DNA of 64,000 bases, taken from assembly GCF_027921845.1 (NCBI RefSeq), contig NZ_BSEN01000009.1, forward strand, positions 38,000 to 101,999. Reading direction: 5' to 3'. The notes under the pieces are model-generated. The model saw only the letters and a program-made list of their open reading frames with translations, was not told the DNA's origin and did not search any database. Position 1 is the first letter of the stretch, and the number at the start of each line of letters is the position of its first letter. Positions 40,616 to 50,546 of this stretch are shown in pieces. The DNA is from Leifsonia poae (GTDB lineage: Bacteria > Actinomycetota > Actinomycetes > Actinomycetales > Microbacteriaceae). The translations under genes were made by a program, and so were the position numbers.

Positions 40616-41367
40616 ACATCGAACCTCGCATCCCCACCAGCAAGAACCCGCCGGAGCAGTTCGCCGGCGACGTCTGGCTCGACCCCATCTCCGTCCCGCA
40701 CGACGCGGATCAGCGGATGGTCGTCGCAACCGTGCGATTCGCACCCGGCGCGCGCACGGCCTGGCACAGCCACGCCCGCGGCCAGTATCTGCGCGTCACC
40801 CAGGGCGTGGCGAGATTCGGCGACCGCGATGGCAACATCATCGAGGTCCGTGCCGGCGAGACCCTCTACACGCCGCCCGGCCAGGACCACTGGCACGCGG
40901 CGGCACCGGGCTGCTTCATGGAGCACATCGCCATGCTCGAGAACGCCGACGACCCCACCGCGACCACCGTGTGGAAAGAAACACATCACCGACGACGAGT
41001 ACAACGGGAGGACGGCATGAGCGACGAGCAGACAGGATGGACGGGCGGGCGCCGCGCGTTCGGCGACTTCGCCCCCGGGCTCGTTCACTACACCGACGAG
41101 GTGCTCTTCGACGAGGTGTGGGAGCGGCCCGAGCTGTCAAAACGCGACCGCAGCCTCATCACCGTGACCGCCCTGGTCGCCGGCGGCAACGTCGATCAAC
41201 TCCGCTTCCACCTGCCCTTCGCCCGCGACAACGGCGTGACCGAGCAGGAGCTGGTCGAGGCGATCACCCACCTCGCCTTCTACACCGGCTGGCCCAAGGC
41301 GATGTCCGCCATGACCGTCGCCAAGGAGGTGTTCGGCCACAGGGATGATGACGCTGAAAACGCGTGA
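40612..41367 (+). CDS. Cupin plus carboxymuconolactone-decarboxylase open frame (fusion, probably by frameshift)
   Basis: Residues 1-130 are a cupin: RTAWHSHARGQY (HxH), QGVARFGDRDG, then PPGQDHWHAA. Residues 137-251 are a CMD domain: GLVHYTDEVLFDEVW, ALVAGGNVDQLRFHL and LAFYTGWPKAMSAM. The join reads KETHHRRRVQREDG, but the +1 frame reads KKHITDDEYNGRTA-stop, the normal end of such a cupin. Its stop overlaps an ATG for the CMD part that has GGGAGG upstream. One extra base near 40975-40982 therefore seems to have merged two genes. Either a natural indel or a sequencing error. Confidence 0.8.
   Translation: MNIEPRIPTSKNPPEQFAGDVWLDPISVPHDADQRMVVATVRFAPGARTAWHSHARGQYLRVTQGVARFGDRDGNIIEVRAGETLYTPPGQDHWHAAAPGCFMEHIAMLENADDPTATTVWKETHHRRRVQREDGMSDEQTGWTGGRRAFGDFAPGLVHYTDEVLFDEVWERPELSKRDRSLITVTALVAGGNVDQLRFHLPFARDNGVTEQELVEAITHLAFYTGWPKAMSAMTVAKEVFGHRDDDAENA
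41017..41367 (+). CDS. Carboxymuconolactone-decarboxylase-family protein (alternative separate start)
   Basis: 116 residues beginning at ATG 41017, which has GGGAGGAC upstream and forms an ATGA overlap with the stop of the ancestral cupin frame. AhpD/CMD-like fold of ~110 residues. It lacks the CxxC of AhpD, so it is not a peroxidase partner of that kind. Probably the real form of the second half of the preceding open frame. Confidence 0.5.
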   Translation: MSDEQTGWTGGRRAFGDFAPGLVHYTDEVLFDEVWERPELSKRDRSLITVTALVAGGNVDQLRFHLPFARDNGVTEQELVEAITHLAFYTGWPKAMSAMTVAKEVFGHRDDDAENA

Positions 41368-41369
41368 AG

Positions 41370-41404
41370 CGGCTCCGGCAGGATGTCATTTCCTGCCGGA
41401 GCCG
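41370..41404 (+). terminator. Operon terminator hairpin
   Basis: GGCTCCGGCAGGA / TCCTGCCGGAGCC, 13-bp perfect stem (14 with the flanking C-G) and a 7-base loop, starting 2 bases after the stop of the CMD gene. Ends the MFS-dehydrogenase-cupin operon. Confidence 0.75.
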
Positions 41405-41420
41405 CCGTCTGGTCAGCCGA

Positions 41421-41745
41421 TCACTGATCGTCGTGGTCGATTGACCCTGGCGCGATCCCCGGCACGTCGTCCGGGCCGTAGATCTTCGCGTCGCCGGGGT
41501 ACGGGCAGACCCAGTGTGGGCTACGCCGTGCCAACGCGCGCGGCGGTCCGACGATGCGAGCGCAAACCAGCGATGACGTGGCCCACCACCGCCTGGAGTT
41601 CCGCGTCAGCCGGCAGGCCGAGGCGGAACTCCAGCCGGGGTGGATGGGGCCGCAGAACGGGTCGACGGCGACGCTCACGTCCGTGTCGTCTGGATCGGCG
41701 CCTGACGTCGACTGACACGCGCTGTCGCGCGTCCTGCCGGTTCAT
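41421..41745 (-). pseudogene. Possible decayed gene
   Basis: Minus-strand reading gives sensible protein pieces in different frames: VAVDPFCGPIHPGW, then LPADAELQAVVGHVIAGLR, then HWVCPYPGDAKIYGPDDVPG ending in DHDDQ-stop. No single frame joins them, which suggests frameshift decay of a small gene. The family was not recognised and chance cannot be excluded. Confidence 0.3.
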
Positions 41746-41789
41746 CCGGATCCGAGGGCTCGCTCAGCGGTCTGCGCTGGTGGCCGCGC

Positions 41790-42008
41790 TCAAACGCCCT
41801 TGCCATCGAGACGATCGTCGTCCGCCTTCTCCGCGCTGTCCTTCACGTGCGCTTTCACGTCGGCGACCGTGTCCTTGACATCGCCCTTTGCCTGCTCCGC
41901 TTTGCCTTTGATCACGCGCGACTCGTCGTTGGTGACCTTGCCGATGACTTCGTCTACCTTGCCCTTCACCTTGTCCCCGGCCGCGTCGAACTTGTCCTCG
42001 ATACCCAT
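41790..42008 (-). CDS. CsbD-family stress protein
   Basis: 72 residues, very hydrophilic and Lys/Asp rich: MGIEDKFDAAGDKVKGKV at the start and IKGKAEQAKGDVKDTV in the middle, both typical CsbD repeats. A soluble general-stress protein of unknown mechanism. AAGGAGG ribosome binding site before the ATG. Confidence 0.9.
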   Translation of the reverse strand: MGIEDKFDAAGDKVKGKVDEVIGKVTNDESRVIKGKAEQAKGDVKDTVADVKAHVKDSAEKADDDRLDGKGV

Positions 42009-42307
42009 GACATCCTCCTTTGCCGGTGCTCATGCATCCGTCCTTTCCGCGACACGGTACGCGGGTCTGGTGCGGACGTTAACCGGTCGCAGGGCGGAGG
42101 GGTGGGGGATGAGGCCGATCGATCGATTGCGCACGCTCAGACCGAATCGGGTGGCCGGCACGAGGAAACGGGACGTCGCGGCTGCCGTCTGCTCTGCGCG
42201 CTTCACGCGTGCGCGGTGCACGGTTTCGTACGCTGCGAACGCGGCCCACCGTACGACCTGATGCGTCCTGCACGGTGCTCGCGCCGATCGTCGGTCCTCT
42301 CAGCGCC

Positions 42308-43030
42308 TCACTCCGACGGCGCCCCGGCGTCGGCTTCGTGCTCCGGGTCGGGCTGGAACCGGTAGCCCATTCCGGGCTCGGTGAGGATGAACTGCGGGCG
42401 GCTCGGGTCGGGCTCGAGTTTCTTCCGCAGTTGCGCGATGTAGAGGCGCAGGTAGCCTGAATCGCCGACGTGCTGTGGGCCACGGATATCGGTGAGGATG
42501 GTCCGCTGGGTGATCAGCTTGCGCGGGTTGCGGAGCAGCAGCGTGAGTATCTGCCACTCCGTGGGCGTGAGTCGCACCGGATGCTCGCCGGCATCTGTGC
42601 GGATGAGGACGATCTTGTTGCCGAGATCGACGGACACGTCGGCGAATCGCACGACCGGGATGTCCACCGCGCCGGCCGCACGACGGGTGAGGGCCCGGAT
42701 GCGAGCGAGAAGCTCGTCCGCGGAGAACGGCTTTGCGACGTAGTCGTCGGCGCCGGCATCCAGCGCCCCGACCTTGTCCGCCGAGTCGGTGCGGCCGGAG
42801 ACGACCAGGATGGGCACCGTGTTCCAGCCACGGATGGCTTCGATGACCTCGATGCCGCTCAGCCGTGGCATGCCGAGGTCGAGGACGACCAGGTCGGGAT
42901 GCTCATTGACGATGAGGTCGAGCGCTTCTTTGCCGTTGCGGGCAAGGGAGACGCTGTAGCCGTGTGCGCTCAGCATGATCCGCAATGCGCCCAGCATCTG
43001 TGGATCATCGTCGGCGACGACGAGCTTCAT
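42308..43030 (-). CDS. kdpE: KdpE response regulator
   Basis: 240 residues. Receiver: DDD at residues 7-9 region, phosphoacceptor Asp in LVVLDLGMP, Lys in VAKPFSADE. C-terminal winged helix with GYLRLYIAQLRKKLEPD and EPGMGYRF. Last gene of kdpFABCDE; activates the operon upstream when KdpD phosphorylates it. One base separates it from kdpD. Confidence 0.93.
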   Translation of the reverse strand: MKLVVADDDPQMLGALRIMLSAHGYSVSLARNGKEALDLIVNEHPDLVVLDLGMPRLSGIEVIEAIRGWNTVPILVVSGRTDSADKVGALDAGADDYVAKPFSADELLARIRALTRRAAGAVDIPVVRFADVSVDLGNKIVLIRTDAGEHPVRLTPTEWQILTLLLRNPRKLITQRTILTDIRGPQHVGDSGYLRLYIAQLRKKLEPDPSRPQFILTEPGMGYRFQPDPEHEADAGAPSE

Positions 43031-43031
43031 C

Positions 43032-45560
43032 TCACACGTCCCGTGCAGCGGCGTCCGAGGAATCCTCCGGTTGGCCGCTGGGATCGATGGGGAGGGCGAG
43101 CACCATCGTGAGGCCGCCGGCGGGGGTGTCCTCCGCGGCGAGCGTTCCGCCCATCCCCTCGACGAACCCCTTCGTCAGCGCAAGCCCCAGGCCGATGCCG
43201 GCAGTGTTGTCGGTGTCACCCATCCTCTGGAACGGATGGAAGATCTCTTCCTTGCGGTCGTCGGGGACCCCGGGGCCGTGGTCGGACACGCGGAGTTCGA
43301 CGTGTCCGCTGAACGTGCTGGCGCTCACCCGCGGTGGGCGCCCGGGCGGGGAGTATCGCAGTGCATTGCTGAGGAGGTTGACGATCGCTCGTCGCAGCAG
43401 CACGGGGTCCGCCGTGACAGGCGGAAGCGTGTCGGAGACGTCGACGATGACCTCGCCGGGTTTCACGGACAGCTCGTCGAGGACCGGCGGGATCAGATCC
43501 TCCAGATCCACCGGCTGCAGCGAGACGGCGAGGACGCCGGCCTGCACGCGGCTCACGTCCAGAAGGTTGGTCAGGAGGTCGGCGAGATTACGGAGGCTGA
43601 CCTCGGCGGTATCCAGAAGTTCCGTCTTGTCTTTGGCGGAGAGCCGGCTCCCTGCGGAGCGGAGGCTCGTCACGGCGGCGGTCGCGGCCGCCAGAGGGCG
43701 CCGCAGGTCGTGGCCGACGGCGGCCAGCAGTGCGGTGCGGACTCTGTCCGTCGCCTCCAGCGGCCCCACTTCCTGCGCCGCGGTGCTCAGGTCGGCGTGC
43801 TCGAGCGCGGCCTCCAGCTGGATGACGATCACCGAGAGCAGCCGGCGGTCCGCTGCCTGCAGGTCGTCGCCGAAGAGCTCCAGGGTCCCCCGCGATCCGA
43901 CGGGGATGCGTGTCGGCACGGCGTCGGGTCGCGGTTCGCCGTCGACACTCTCGACCTTGCCGTCGTCGGCGGTGAAACGGACCGCTTGCAGCCCGAATGC
44001 CTCCCGGGTCCGCGACACCAGGGATTGCACGGCGTCTCCCCCGCGGATGACACTGCCGGCGATGGTCACCAGAAGCTCGGATTCGGCTGCCGCCCGTGCG
44101 GCGCTGCGCGTTCGGCGCGCGGACTGGTCCACGACCACGCTGACCAGCACCGCGATGACGATGTACAGGCCGAGCGCGATCAGATGCGTCGGGCGGCCGA
44201 TGGTGAGGGTGTTGTACGGGCTGACGAAGACGAAGTCGAGGGTGAGCCCGGAGAGCACAGCGGCGAACAACGCCGGCCAGATCCCACCCACCAGGGCCAC
44301 CACGACGACCAGCAACTGGTAGCTGAGGGCTTCGGCGGTGAGGGAGTCACTGCTGCGGATCTGGGTCAGCAGCAGCGTGAGGACGGGCCCGGCGATCAGG
44401 GCGAGCGCGAAACCGTAGACCCGGCGTCGCACGCTCAGGGCGCCGGTGCGTCGGAACTTGGGGAGGTTCCGGCCGCCGGCGGACGCGTGCGAGACGATGT
44501 GCACGTCGATGTCGCCGGACGCGCGGATGACCGTGGCGCCGACCCCCGACCCGGTGAGGAACGCGGTGAGCCTGCTGCGGCGGGAGACGCCGATGACCAG
44601 CTGGGTCGCATTGCTGGCCCGGGCGAAAGCGACCAGCGCCTCGGGGATGTCGGTGCCTATCACCTGGTGATAGCTGCCGCCGAGTTCCTCGACCAGCTTG
44701 CGCTGAGCGGCCAGCGACGCAGGGTCGGCCTCGCGGAGCCCGTCCTGGCTCGCGACGTGCACGGCGAGCAGCTCGCCGCTGCCGGAACGCGCGGCCACCC
44801 GTGCACCGCGGCGAAGCAGCGTCTCTCCTTCCGGGCCGCCGGTCAATGCGACGACCACGCGCTCGCGCGCCTCCCATTTCTCCTCGATGCCGTGTTCGGC
44901 ACGGTAGCGCTGCAGGGAGCTGTCGACCTCGTCAGCCAGCCACACCAGCGTGAGCTCGCGGAGCGCGGTGAGGTTGCCGAGGCGGAAGTAATTGGAGAGA
45001 GCGGCGTCGATCCGGGTGGCCGGGTAGACCTGCCCGTCGGCCAGGCGATCGCGGAGCGATTGGGGGGTGAGGTCGACGACCTCGATCTGGTCGGCGCTTC
45101 GCACGATGGAGTCCGGGATGGTCTCCCGCTGCGGGACGCCGGTGATCTGTTCGACCACGTCGTTGAGCGACTCGATGTGCTGGACATTGACGGTCGAGAT
45201 CACATCGATGCCCGCCGCGAGGATCGCCTCCACGTCCTGCCATCGCTTCGCATTGGCGGAGCCCGGTGCGTTGGTGTGGGCGAGTTCGTCGACCAGGGCG
45301 ATCTGCGGATGGCGTGCGATGACAGCGTCGAGGTCCATCTCCGTCAAAGTGATGCCGCGGTGCTCGACCGTTCTGCGCGGGACGAGTTCGAGGCCGTCCA
45401 GGAGGGCGGCGGTGGCCTCGCGATCGTGGCTCTCCACGACCCCGATGACCACGTCCTTGCCGAGATCATGCAGGCGATGCCCCTCTTCGAGCATCATGTA
45501 GGTCTTGCCGACCCCGGGTGCTGCGCCAAGCAGCACCCGGAGCCGGCCTCGAACTGCCAT
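43032..45560 (-). CDS. kdpD: KdpD sensor kinase
   Basis: 842 residues. N-terminal KdpD domain with Walker-like GAAPGVGKTYMM and VDELAHTNAPGS, a USP-like domain with ERVVVALTGGPEGE, four membrane helices in the middle (about 390-500), GAF region, then HisKA with VGHDLRRPLA and HATPase with SDHGPGVP and GLGLALTKGF. Senses potassium limitation or salt stress and controls KdpE. Confidence 0.93.
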   Translation of the reverse strand: MAVRGRLRVLLGAAPGVGKTYMMLEEGHRLHDLGKDVVIGVVESHDREATAALLDGLELVPRRTVEHRGITLTEMDLDAVIARHPQIALVDELAHTNAPGSANAKRWQDVEAILAAGIDVISTVNVQHIESLNDVVEQITGVPQRETIPDSIVRSADQIEVVDLTPQSLRDRLADGQVYPATRIDAALSNYFRLGNLTALRELTLVWLADEVDSSLQRYRAEHGIEEKWEARERVVVALTGGPEGETLLRRGARVAARSGSGELLAVHVASQDGLREADPASLAAQRKLVEELGGSYHQVIGTDIPEALVAFARASNATQLVIGVSRRSRLTAFLTGSGVGATVIRASGDIDVHIVSHASAGGRNLPKFRRTGALSVRRRVYGFALALIAGPVLTLLLTQIRSSDSLTAEALSYQLLVVVVALVGGIWPALFAAVLSGLTLDFVFVSPYNTLTIGRPTHLIALGLYIVIAVLVSVVVDQSARRTRSAARAAAESELLVTIAGSVIRGGDAVQSLVSRTREAFGLQAVRFTADDGKVESVDGEPRPDAVPTRIPVGSRGTLELFGDDLQAADRRLLSVIVIQLEAALEHADLSTAAQEVGPLEATDRVRTALLAAVGHDLRRPLAAATAAVTSLRSAGSRLSAKDKTELLDTAEVSLRNLADLLTNLLDVSRVQAGVLAVSLQPVDLEDLIPPVLDELSVKPGEVIVDVSDTLPPVTADPVLLRRAIVNLLSNALRYSPPGRPPRVSASTFSGHVELRVSDHGPGVPDDRKEEIFHPFQRMGDTDNTAGIGLGLALTKGFVEGMGGTLAAEDTPAGGLTMVLALPIDPSGQPEDSSDAAARDV

Positions 45561-45569
45561 CCTCGCGGC

Positions 45570-46193
45570 CTACTGGTTGCCGTCGGGGTCCATCGCCGCC
45601 AGGGCGATGTTCAACTGCAGGACGTTGACGGTGGGCTCGCCCAGGTAGCCGAGGTCACGCTGCTGGGTGTGACTGTCGACCAGCGTGCGGACCGAGTCGG
45701 CGCTGATCCCCCGTGCCTTGGCGACGGCATCCACTTGGAGCTGTGCGTAAGCGGGCGAGATGTGCGGGTCAAGCCCTGATCCGGAGGCGGTCAGCGCGTC
45801 GGCGGGGATCTGTGCGGCGCTGACGCCGTCGGCCTTTTCGATCGCCTGCTTGCGCTCCTGGATCGCCTTCACGAGATCGGGGTTGTTCGGGCCGAGGTTG
45901 CTGCCGCTGGATGCGCCGCCGTCGTACCCGTCACCGGCCGCGGAGGGACGGGACTGGAACCACTGCGGCAGCGGGTGCCCCTTCTTGTCGGTGAAGGACT
46001 GCCCGATCAGGCTGGATCCGACGACCTTCCCGTGCGAGCTGACCGTCGACCCGTTCGACTGGCCGGGGAGGGCGAGCTGGCCGATCCCGGTCAGCACCAG
46101 GGGGTAGGCGACGCCGAGGACGACGGTGAAGATGAGCAGCGCCCGCAGGGCCACCCAGTACTGGCGCCCGGTTCCACGTGCCGAAGCATTCAT
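45570..46193 (-). CDS. kdpC: KdpC subunit of the potassium-transporting ATPase
   Basis: 207 residues. One N-terminal membrane helix (LRALLIFTVVLGVAYPLVLT), then family motifs SSLIGQSF, PQWFQSRPSA, SGSNLGPNN and SGLDPHISP. KdpC stabilises the KdpA-KdpB complex. Nine bases upstream of kdpD. Confidence 0.95.
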   Translation of the reverse strand: MNASARGTGRQYWVALRALLIFTVVLGVAYPLVLTGIGQLALPGQSNGSTVSSHGKVVGSSLIGQSFTDKKGHPLPQWFQSRPSAAGDGYDGGASSGSNLGPNNPDLVKAIQERKQAIEKADGVSAAQIPADALTASGSGLDPHISPAYAQLQVDAVAKARGISADSVRTLVDSHTQQRDLGYLGEPTVNVLQLNIALAAMDPDGNQ

Positions 46194-46213
46194 GATGAGT
46201 TCCGTTCTGGTTT

Positions 46214-48370
46214 CTAGAATCCGGGGATCAGGCTGATGAGCAGGTCGATCAGCTTGATGCCGATGAAGGGAGCGATGATTCCGCCGAGTCCGTAGATCAG
46301 CAGGTTGCTGCGCAGCAGCAACGACGCCGAGGTGGCTCGGTAGCGGACGCCGCGCAGGGCGAGCGGGATCAGGATCACGATGATGATCGCGTTGAAGATC
46401 ACCGCCGACAGGATCGCCGAGGACGACGAGTGCAGCTGCATGATGTTGATCGCCTGCAGACCGGGGAAGACGCCGACGAACATCGCCGGGATGATCGCGA
46501 AGTACTTGGCCACGTCGTTCGCGATGGAGAACGTGGTCAGGGCTCCGCGGGTGATCAGCAGCTGCTTGCCGATGCTGACGATGTCGATCAGCTTGGTCGG
46601 GTCGGAGTCGAGGTCGACCATGTTGCCCGCCTCTTTGGCCGCGGAGGTGCCGGTGTTCATCGCGACCCCGACATCCGCCTGGGCGAGGGCCGGGGCGTCG
46701 TTGGTGCCGTCGCCGGTCATCGCGACCAGGTTGCCGCCCTCCTGCTCCTTGCGGATCAGCGCGAGCTTGTCCTCCGGGGTCGCCTCGGCGAGGAAGTCGT
46801 CGACTCCGGCCTCGGCGGCGATCGCCTTCGCGGTGACCGGGTTGTCGCCGGTGATCATCACGGTGCGGATGCCCATCCGTCGCATGTCGGCGAACCGCTC
46901 GGTGAGACCGGTCTTGACGATGTCCTTCAGGTAGATGACTCCGAGGATGGTGGCCTCTCCTGTCGCCGACCTGGTGGCGACCGCCAGCGGCGTTCCGCCG
47001 GCTTCGGAGATCTGCAGCACCTTCTCGTCGAGGTCGCTCAGGATCGAGGAGGCCACGGGCGAGGACTCCTGCGCCCAGGCGACGACCATCGATGCGGCGC
47101 CCTTGCGAACCTGCGAGCCGTCGGCGAAGTCGACACCGCTCATCCGGGTCTGCGCCGTGAACGGCACCACCTCCCCGTCGAGTGTCCCCTCGTGCACGAA
47201 GCCCTGTTGCCCGGCCAGCGCGACCACCGAGGAGCCTTCCGGGGTGGGGTCGCTCAGCGACGCCAAGGCCGCCGCCCTCACGAGTTCGGCCTGATCCACA
47301 CCCTGCACGGCGGTGAACTCCGCCGCTTGGCGGTTGCCGTAGGTGATCGTTCCGGTCTTGTCGAGCAGCAGCGTCGTCACGTCACCGGCCGCCTCGACCG
47401 CGCGCCCGGACATGGCCAGCACGTTGTGCTGGACCAGGCGGTCCATGCCGGCGATGCCGATCGCCGACAGAAGCGCGCCGATCGTGGTCGGAATCAGACA
47501 GACCAGTAGGGCGACGAGCACCGTGACACTCGGGGCTGCATTCGCGAATCCGGCCGTCGGGCCGAGCACCAGCACGACGACGACGAAGATGATCGTCAGC
47601 GCGGCCAGCAGGATGTTCAGGGCGATCTCGTTCGGGGTCTTCTGCCGCGATGCGCCCTCGACCAGCTTGATCATCCGGTCGACGAAGGTCTCGCCCGGCT
47701 TGCTGGTGATCCGCACGACGATGCGGTCGGAGAGCACACGGGTGCCACCGGTCACCGCACTGCGGTCACCGCCTGACTCCCGCACCACCGGTGCCGACTC
47801 GCCCGTGATGGCGGACTCGTCGACAGAGGCGATGCCCCAGACGATGTCGCCGTCACCAGGGATCAGTTCACCGGCGGTCACCACTACGACATCTCCGAGC
47901 CGGAGGTCCGCGGAGGCGACCTGAGCGACGGTCGCGCCAGTGGCCGACGCATCCGTCTGCGGGTCGTAGTCGGGGACGCGGTTGGCGACGGTCGTCGTCC
48001 GGGTCTTCCGCAGGCTGGCGGCCTGCGCCTTACCGCGGCCCTCCGCGACCGACTCGGCGAGCGTGGCGAAGAGCACGGTGAGCCACAGCCATACGGCGAT
48101 CGACCAGGTGAAGGCGATCGTCGTGACCGTTCCGCCGGACTTCTGCTGACCGAGGAACGGCTCCGCGATCGCGAGGATGGTGGTCAGCGCGGCGCCGACC
48201 TCGACGATGAACATGACCGGGTTGTGCCACATGTCCCGCGGGTCGAGTTTGCGAAAGGCCCCCGGTAGGCCCGCCCAAAGCTGGCGCCCGTTGAACGCAC
48301 CTGTCGGCGCTTTGCCTCCATGAGGCCGGTGCTGACCGCGGCTGTCCGCGGTGTCGGTAAGAGTGGACAT
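46214..48370 (-). CDS. kdpB: KdpB catalytic P-type ATPase
   Basis: 718 residues from ATG 48370 (the longer frame to 48610 overlaps kdpA and is rejected). Phosphorylation motif [12 protein letters not shown], actuator TGES, hinge [12 protein letters not shown] and about seven helices. Energises high-affinity potassium uptake. Two bases separate it from kdpA. Confidence 0.95.
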   Translation of the reverse strand: MSTLTDTADSRGQHRPHGGKAPTGAFNGRQLWAGLPGAFRKLDPRDMWHNPVMFIVEVGAALTTILAIAEPFLGQQKSGGTVTTIAFTWSIAVWLWLTVLFATLAESVAEGRGKAQAASLRKTRTTTVANRVPDYDPQTDASATGATVAQVASADLRLGDVVVVTAGELIPGDGDIVWGIASVDESAITGESAPVVRESGGDRSAVTGGTRVLSDRIVVRITSKPGETFVDRMIKLVEGASRQKTPNEIALNILLAALTIIFVVVVLVLGPTAGFANAAPSVTVLVALLVCLIPTTIGALLSAIGIAGMDRLVQHNVLAMSGRAVEAAGDVTTLLLDKTGTITYGNRQAAEFTAVQGVDQAELVRAAALASLSDPTPEGSSVVALAGQQGFVHEGTLDGEVVPFTAQTRMSGVDFADGSQVRKGAASMVVAWAQESSPVASSILSDLDEKVLQISEAGGTPLAVATRSATGEATILGVIYLKDIVKTGLTERFADMRRMGIRTVMITGDNPVTAKAIAAEAGVDDFLAEATPEDKLALIRKEQEGGNLVAMTGDGTNDAPALAQADVGVAMNTGTSAAKEAGNMVDLDSDPTKLIDIVSIGKQLLITRGALTTFSIANDVAKYFAIIPAMFVGVFPGLQAINIMQLHSSSSAILSAVIFNAIIIVILIPLALRGVRYRATSASLLLRSNLLIYGLGGIIAPFIGIKLIDLLISLIPGF

Positions 48371-48372
48371 GA

Positions 48373-50043
48373 TCAGTGAAGCCCTTCCGCCAGGGGACCC
48401 AGCGCGAGAACGGGAAAGTAGGTGAGTGCGGCGACGATGACCACGACGCCGACCACGAAGGCGACGAACAGGGGTCGATGCGTCGGAAGAGTTCCGGAGG
48501 TGGCGGGCACTTTGTCCTGTGCCGCCAACGAACCGGCGAGCGCGAGGACGAACACGATCGGCAGGAACCTGCCGAGGAACATGGTCGTGCCGAGTGCCGC
48601 GTTCAGCCACGGGGTGTTCGCCGTGAGCCCGGCGAATGCCGAACCGTTGTTGTTCGCCGCTGACGTGAACGCGTAGAGGACCTCCGAGAAGCCGTGCTGG
48701 CCGGGGTTCCAGATCGAGACCTTCTCGATGTTGTCCTTGATCGCCGGGATCGCGAAGCTGAGCCCCGTGCCCAGCAGCACCAGCGTCGGCGTCATCAAGA
48801 TGTACAGGCTCGCCAGCTTGATCTCTCGCGACGCGATCTTCTTGCCGAGGTACTCCGGAGTGCGGCCGACCATCAGGCCGGCCAGGAACACCGAGATGAT
48901 CGCGATGATCAGGATGCCGTAGAGGCCGGCGCCGATACCGCCGGGAGCAACCTCGCCGGTCATCATGTTCAGCATGGTCATCATCCCGCCCAATGGCGTG
49001 AAGCTGTCATGCATCGAGTTGACCGCGCCGGTGGACGTCAGAGTGCTGGTCGTTCCGAAGAAGGTAGAACCGAGGATCCCGAACCGTTGCTCCTTGCCCT
49101 CGAGCGCGCCGCCTGCCGCCTGGGTGGCCGTGCCTCCGCCCTGCAGTTCGAAGAGGGTCAGCGCGACCAGGGACACGATGAAGATCGTGGACATCGCGCC
49201 CAGGATGGCGTAGCCCTGCCGGTTGTCGCCGACCATTCTGCCGAACGTGCGAGGCAGCGAGAACGGGATCAGGAGCATCAGGTAGATCTCGATCAGGTTC
49301 GTCCAGGCGGTGGGGTTCTCGAACGGATGCGCGGAGTTGACGTTGAAGAATCCGCCGCCGTTGTTGCCCAACAGCTTGATGGTCTCCTGCGACGCCACCG
49401 GACCCCCGGGGATCGTCGCCGTTCCGCCGGTGAGCGTGCTCACACTGGTGAATCCGTTGAAGTTCTGGATAGCGCCACCGACGATCAGGATGATCGTGAA
49501 GATCACGGCGAGCGGCAGCAGGATGCGCAGGGTGGCCCGGGTCATGTCGACCCAGAAGTTGCCGATCGTGCCGGAGCGGTGCGCCGCGAAACCGCGTACG
49601 AGGGCGATGGCGACAGCGATTCCGACCGCAGCGGAGAGGAAGTTCTGCACCGCCAGTCCCGCTATCTGCACCGTGTAGCCGACGGTGACCTCCGGCGAGT
49701 ACGACTGCCAGTTGGTGTTCGTCACGAACGAGATCGCCGTGTTGAACGACAGTCCCTCCGGCACCGCAGGCAGACCGAGCGAATAGGGAAGGATCGCCTG
49801 TGCCCGCTGCAGCGCGTACACCAGCAGCACGCCGAGGACCGAGAACGCGAGCACGCTGCGCAAATACACCGGCCAGCTCTGCGCGACGCGGGAGTCGACG
49901 CCGATGATCCGGTAGAAGCCGCGCTCGACCTTCAGGTCCTTGCGCGTGGTGAAGGTCGCGGCCATGTAATCGCCCAGCGGGCGGTACGAAAGGCCGAGAA
50001 GCAGAACGAGGGTGGCGAGGAAGGCCACGAACAGCCAGAACAT
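48373..50043 (-). CDS. kdpA: KdpA potassium-translocating subunit
   Basis: 556 residues from ATG 50043. About ten helices with selectivity-filter-like loops ([47 protein letters not shown]). Channel subunit of the Kdp complex. Longer frames upstream are artefacts overlapping kdpF. Confidence 0.95.
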   Translation of the reverse strand: MFWLFVAFLATLVLLLGLSYRPLGDYMAATFTTRKDLKVERGFYRIIGVDSRVAQSWPVYLRSVLAFSVLGVLLVYALQRAQAILPYSLGLPAVPEGLSFNTAISFVTNTNWQSYSPEVTVGYTVQIAGLAVQNFLSAAVGIAVAIALVRGFAAHRSGTIGNFWVDMTRATLRILLPLAVIFTIILIVGGAIQNFNGFTSVSTLTGGTATIPGGPVASQETIKLLGNNGGGFFNVNSAHPFENPTAWTNLIEIYLMLLIPFSLPRTFGRMVGDNRQGYAILGAMSTIFIVSLVALTLFELQGGGTATQAAGGALEGKEQRFGILGSTFFGTTSTLTSTGAVNSMHDSFTPLGGMMTMLNMMTGEVAPGGIGAGLYGILIIAIISVFLAGLMVGRTPEYLGKKIASREIKLASLYILMTPTLVLLGTGLSFAIPAIKDNIEKVSIWNPGQHGFSEVLYAFTSAANNNGSAFAGLTANTPWLNAALGTTMFLGRFLPIVFVLALAGSLAAQDKVPATSGTLPTHRPLFVAFVVGVVVIVAALTYFPVLALGPLAEGLH

Positions 50044-50045
50044 TT

Positions 50046-50135
50046 CTAGAATCTCTCCGGCTTCAACAGGGCGTACACGAGGTAGGCGATCGACGCGACA
50101 GCCAGCGCCGCCGCCAGCAGGTTGAAGAAGATCAC
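50046..50135 (-). CDS. kdpF: KdpF small subunit
   Basis: 29 residues, one membrane helix: [20 protein letters not shown] and a tail YALLKPERF, the standard KdpF ending. GTG start with GGAGAAG upstream; the start overlaps the stop of a further small ORF (GTGA). Stabilises the Kdp complex. Confidence 0.88.
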   Translation of the reverse strand: MIFFNLLAAALAVASIAYLVYALLKPERF

Positions 50136-50215
50136 AGCTTCTCCACCCCTCGTCCGACCAGGGCGACGATCGCGCCGAGCGCGAGAATCCCCACAACGCA
50201 AATGAGGTCCAACAC
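50132..50215 (-). CDS. 27-residue membrane peptide upstream of kdpF
   Basis: GTG start with GGAGAAG four bases upstream, stop overlapping the kdpF GTG. Product [20 protein letters not shown] followed by GRGVEKL: one hydrophobic helix and a basic tail. The coupling and ribosome binding site argue that it is translated; it may be an additional Kdp subunit or a leader peptide. Confidence 0.6.
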   Translation of the reverse strand: MLDLICVVGILALGAIVALVGRGVEKL

Positions 50216-50546
50216 GGAACTTCTCCATCCGGGTCATCCGCCTCGCCGGCTCCGGCGAAGCGATGGGATCTGGCGCTCTGCCAGAACCACGGGGTCCATA
50301 CAAGTGGACTGAAACCCGCCGAATGCCGGTCCTAACGCAATCAATACGCTGTCGACCGGAGTACTAACGCTTTTCCTCCGGCCAGCGACGGGATGCGGCC
50401 CGCGACGGGATGCGGCCGGTGACGATGATGGTGCTGCGACTATCCGAGGGTCGTTTCCTCTGGGGCACCCTCGACGTCTCCCCCGCAAGCCGAGGAGTCG
50501 GGCAGCGCGTGCGTTTGACGGTCTGCCCGCCGGGAATCAGGGAAAT
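50216..50546. promoter_or_regulatory. Upstream region of the kdp operon
   Basis: 331 bases between the kdp small ORF and the acetyltransferase end. Contains two CTAACGC direct repeats (50332 and 50364, 32 bases apart, about three helical turns), candidate KdpE sites, and a 16-bp tandem repeat GCGACGGGATGCGGCC at 50385 and 50402. No gene seen. Confidence 0.4.

Noticed and set aside
42975..45779. 934-codon plus-strand frame
   Set aside because: Antisense to kdpD; no family features.
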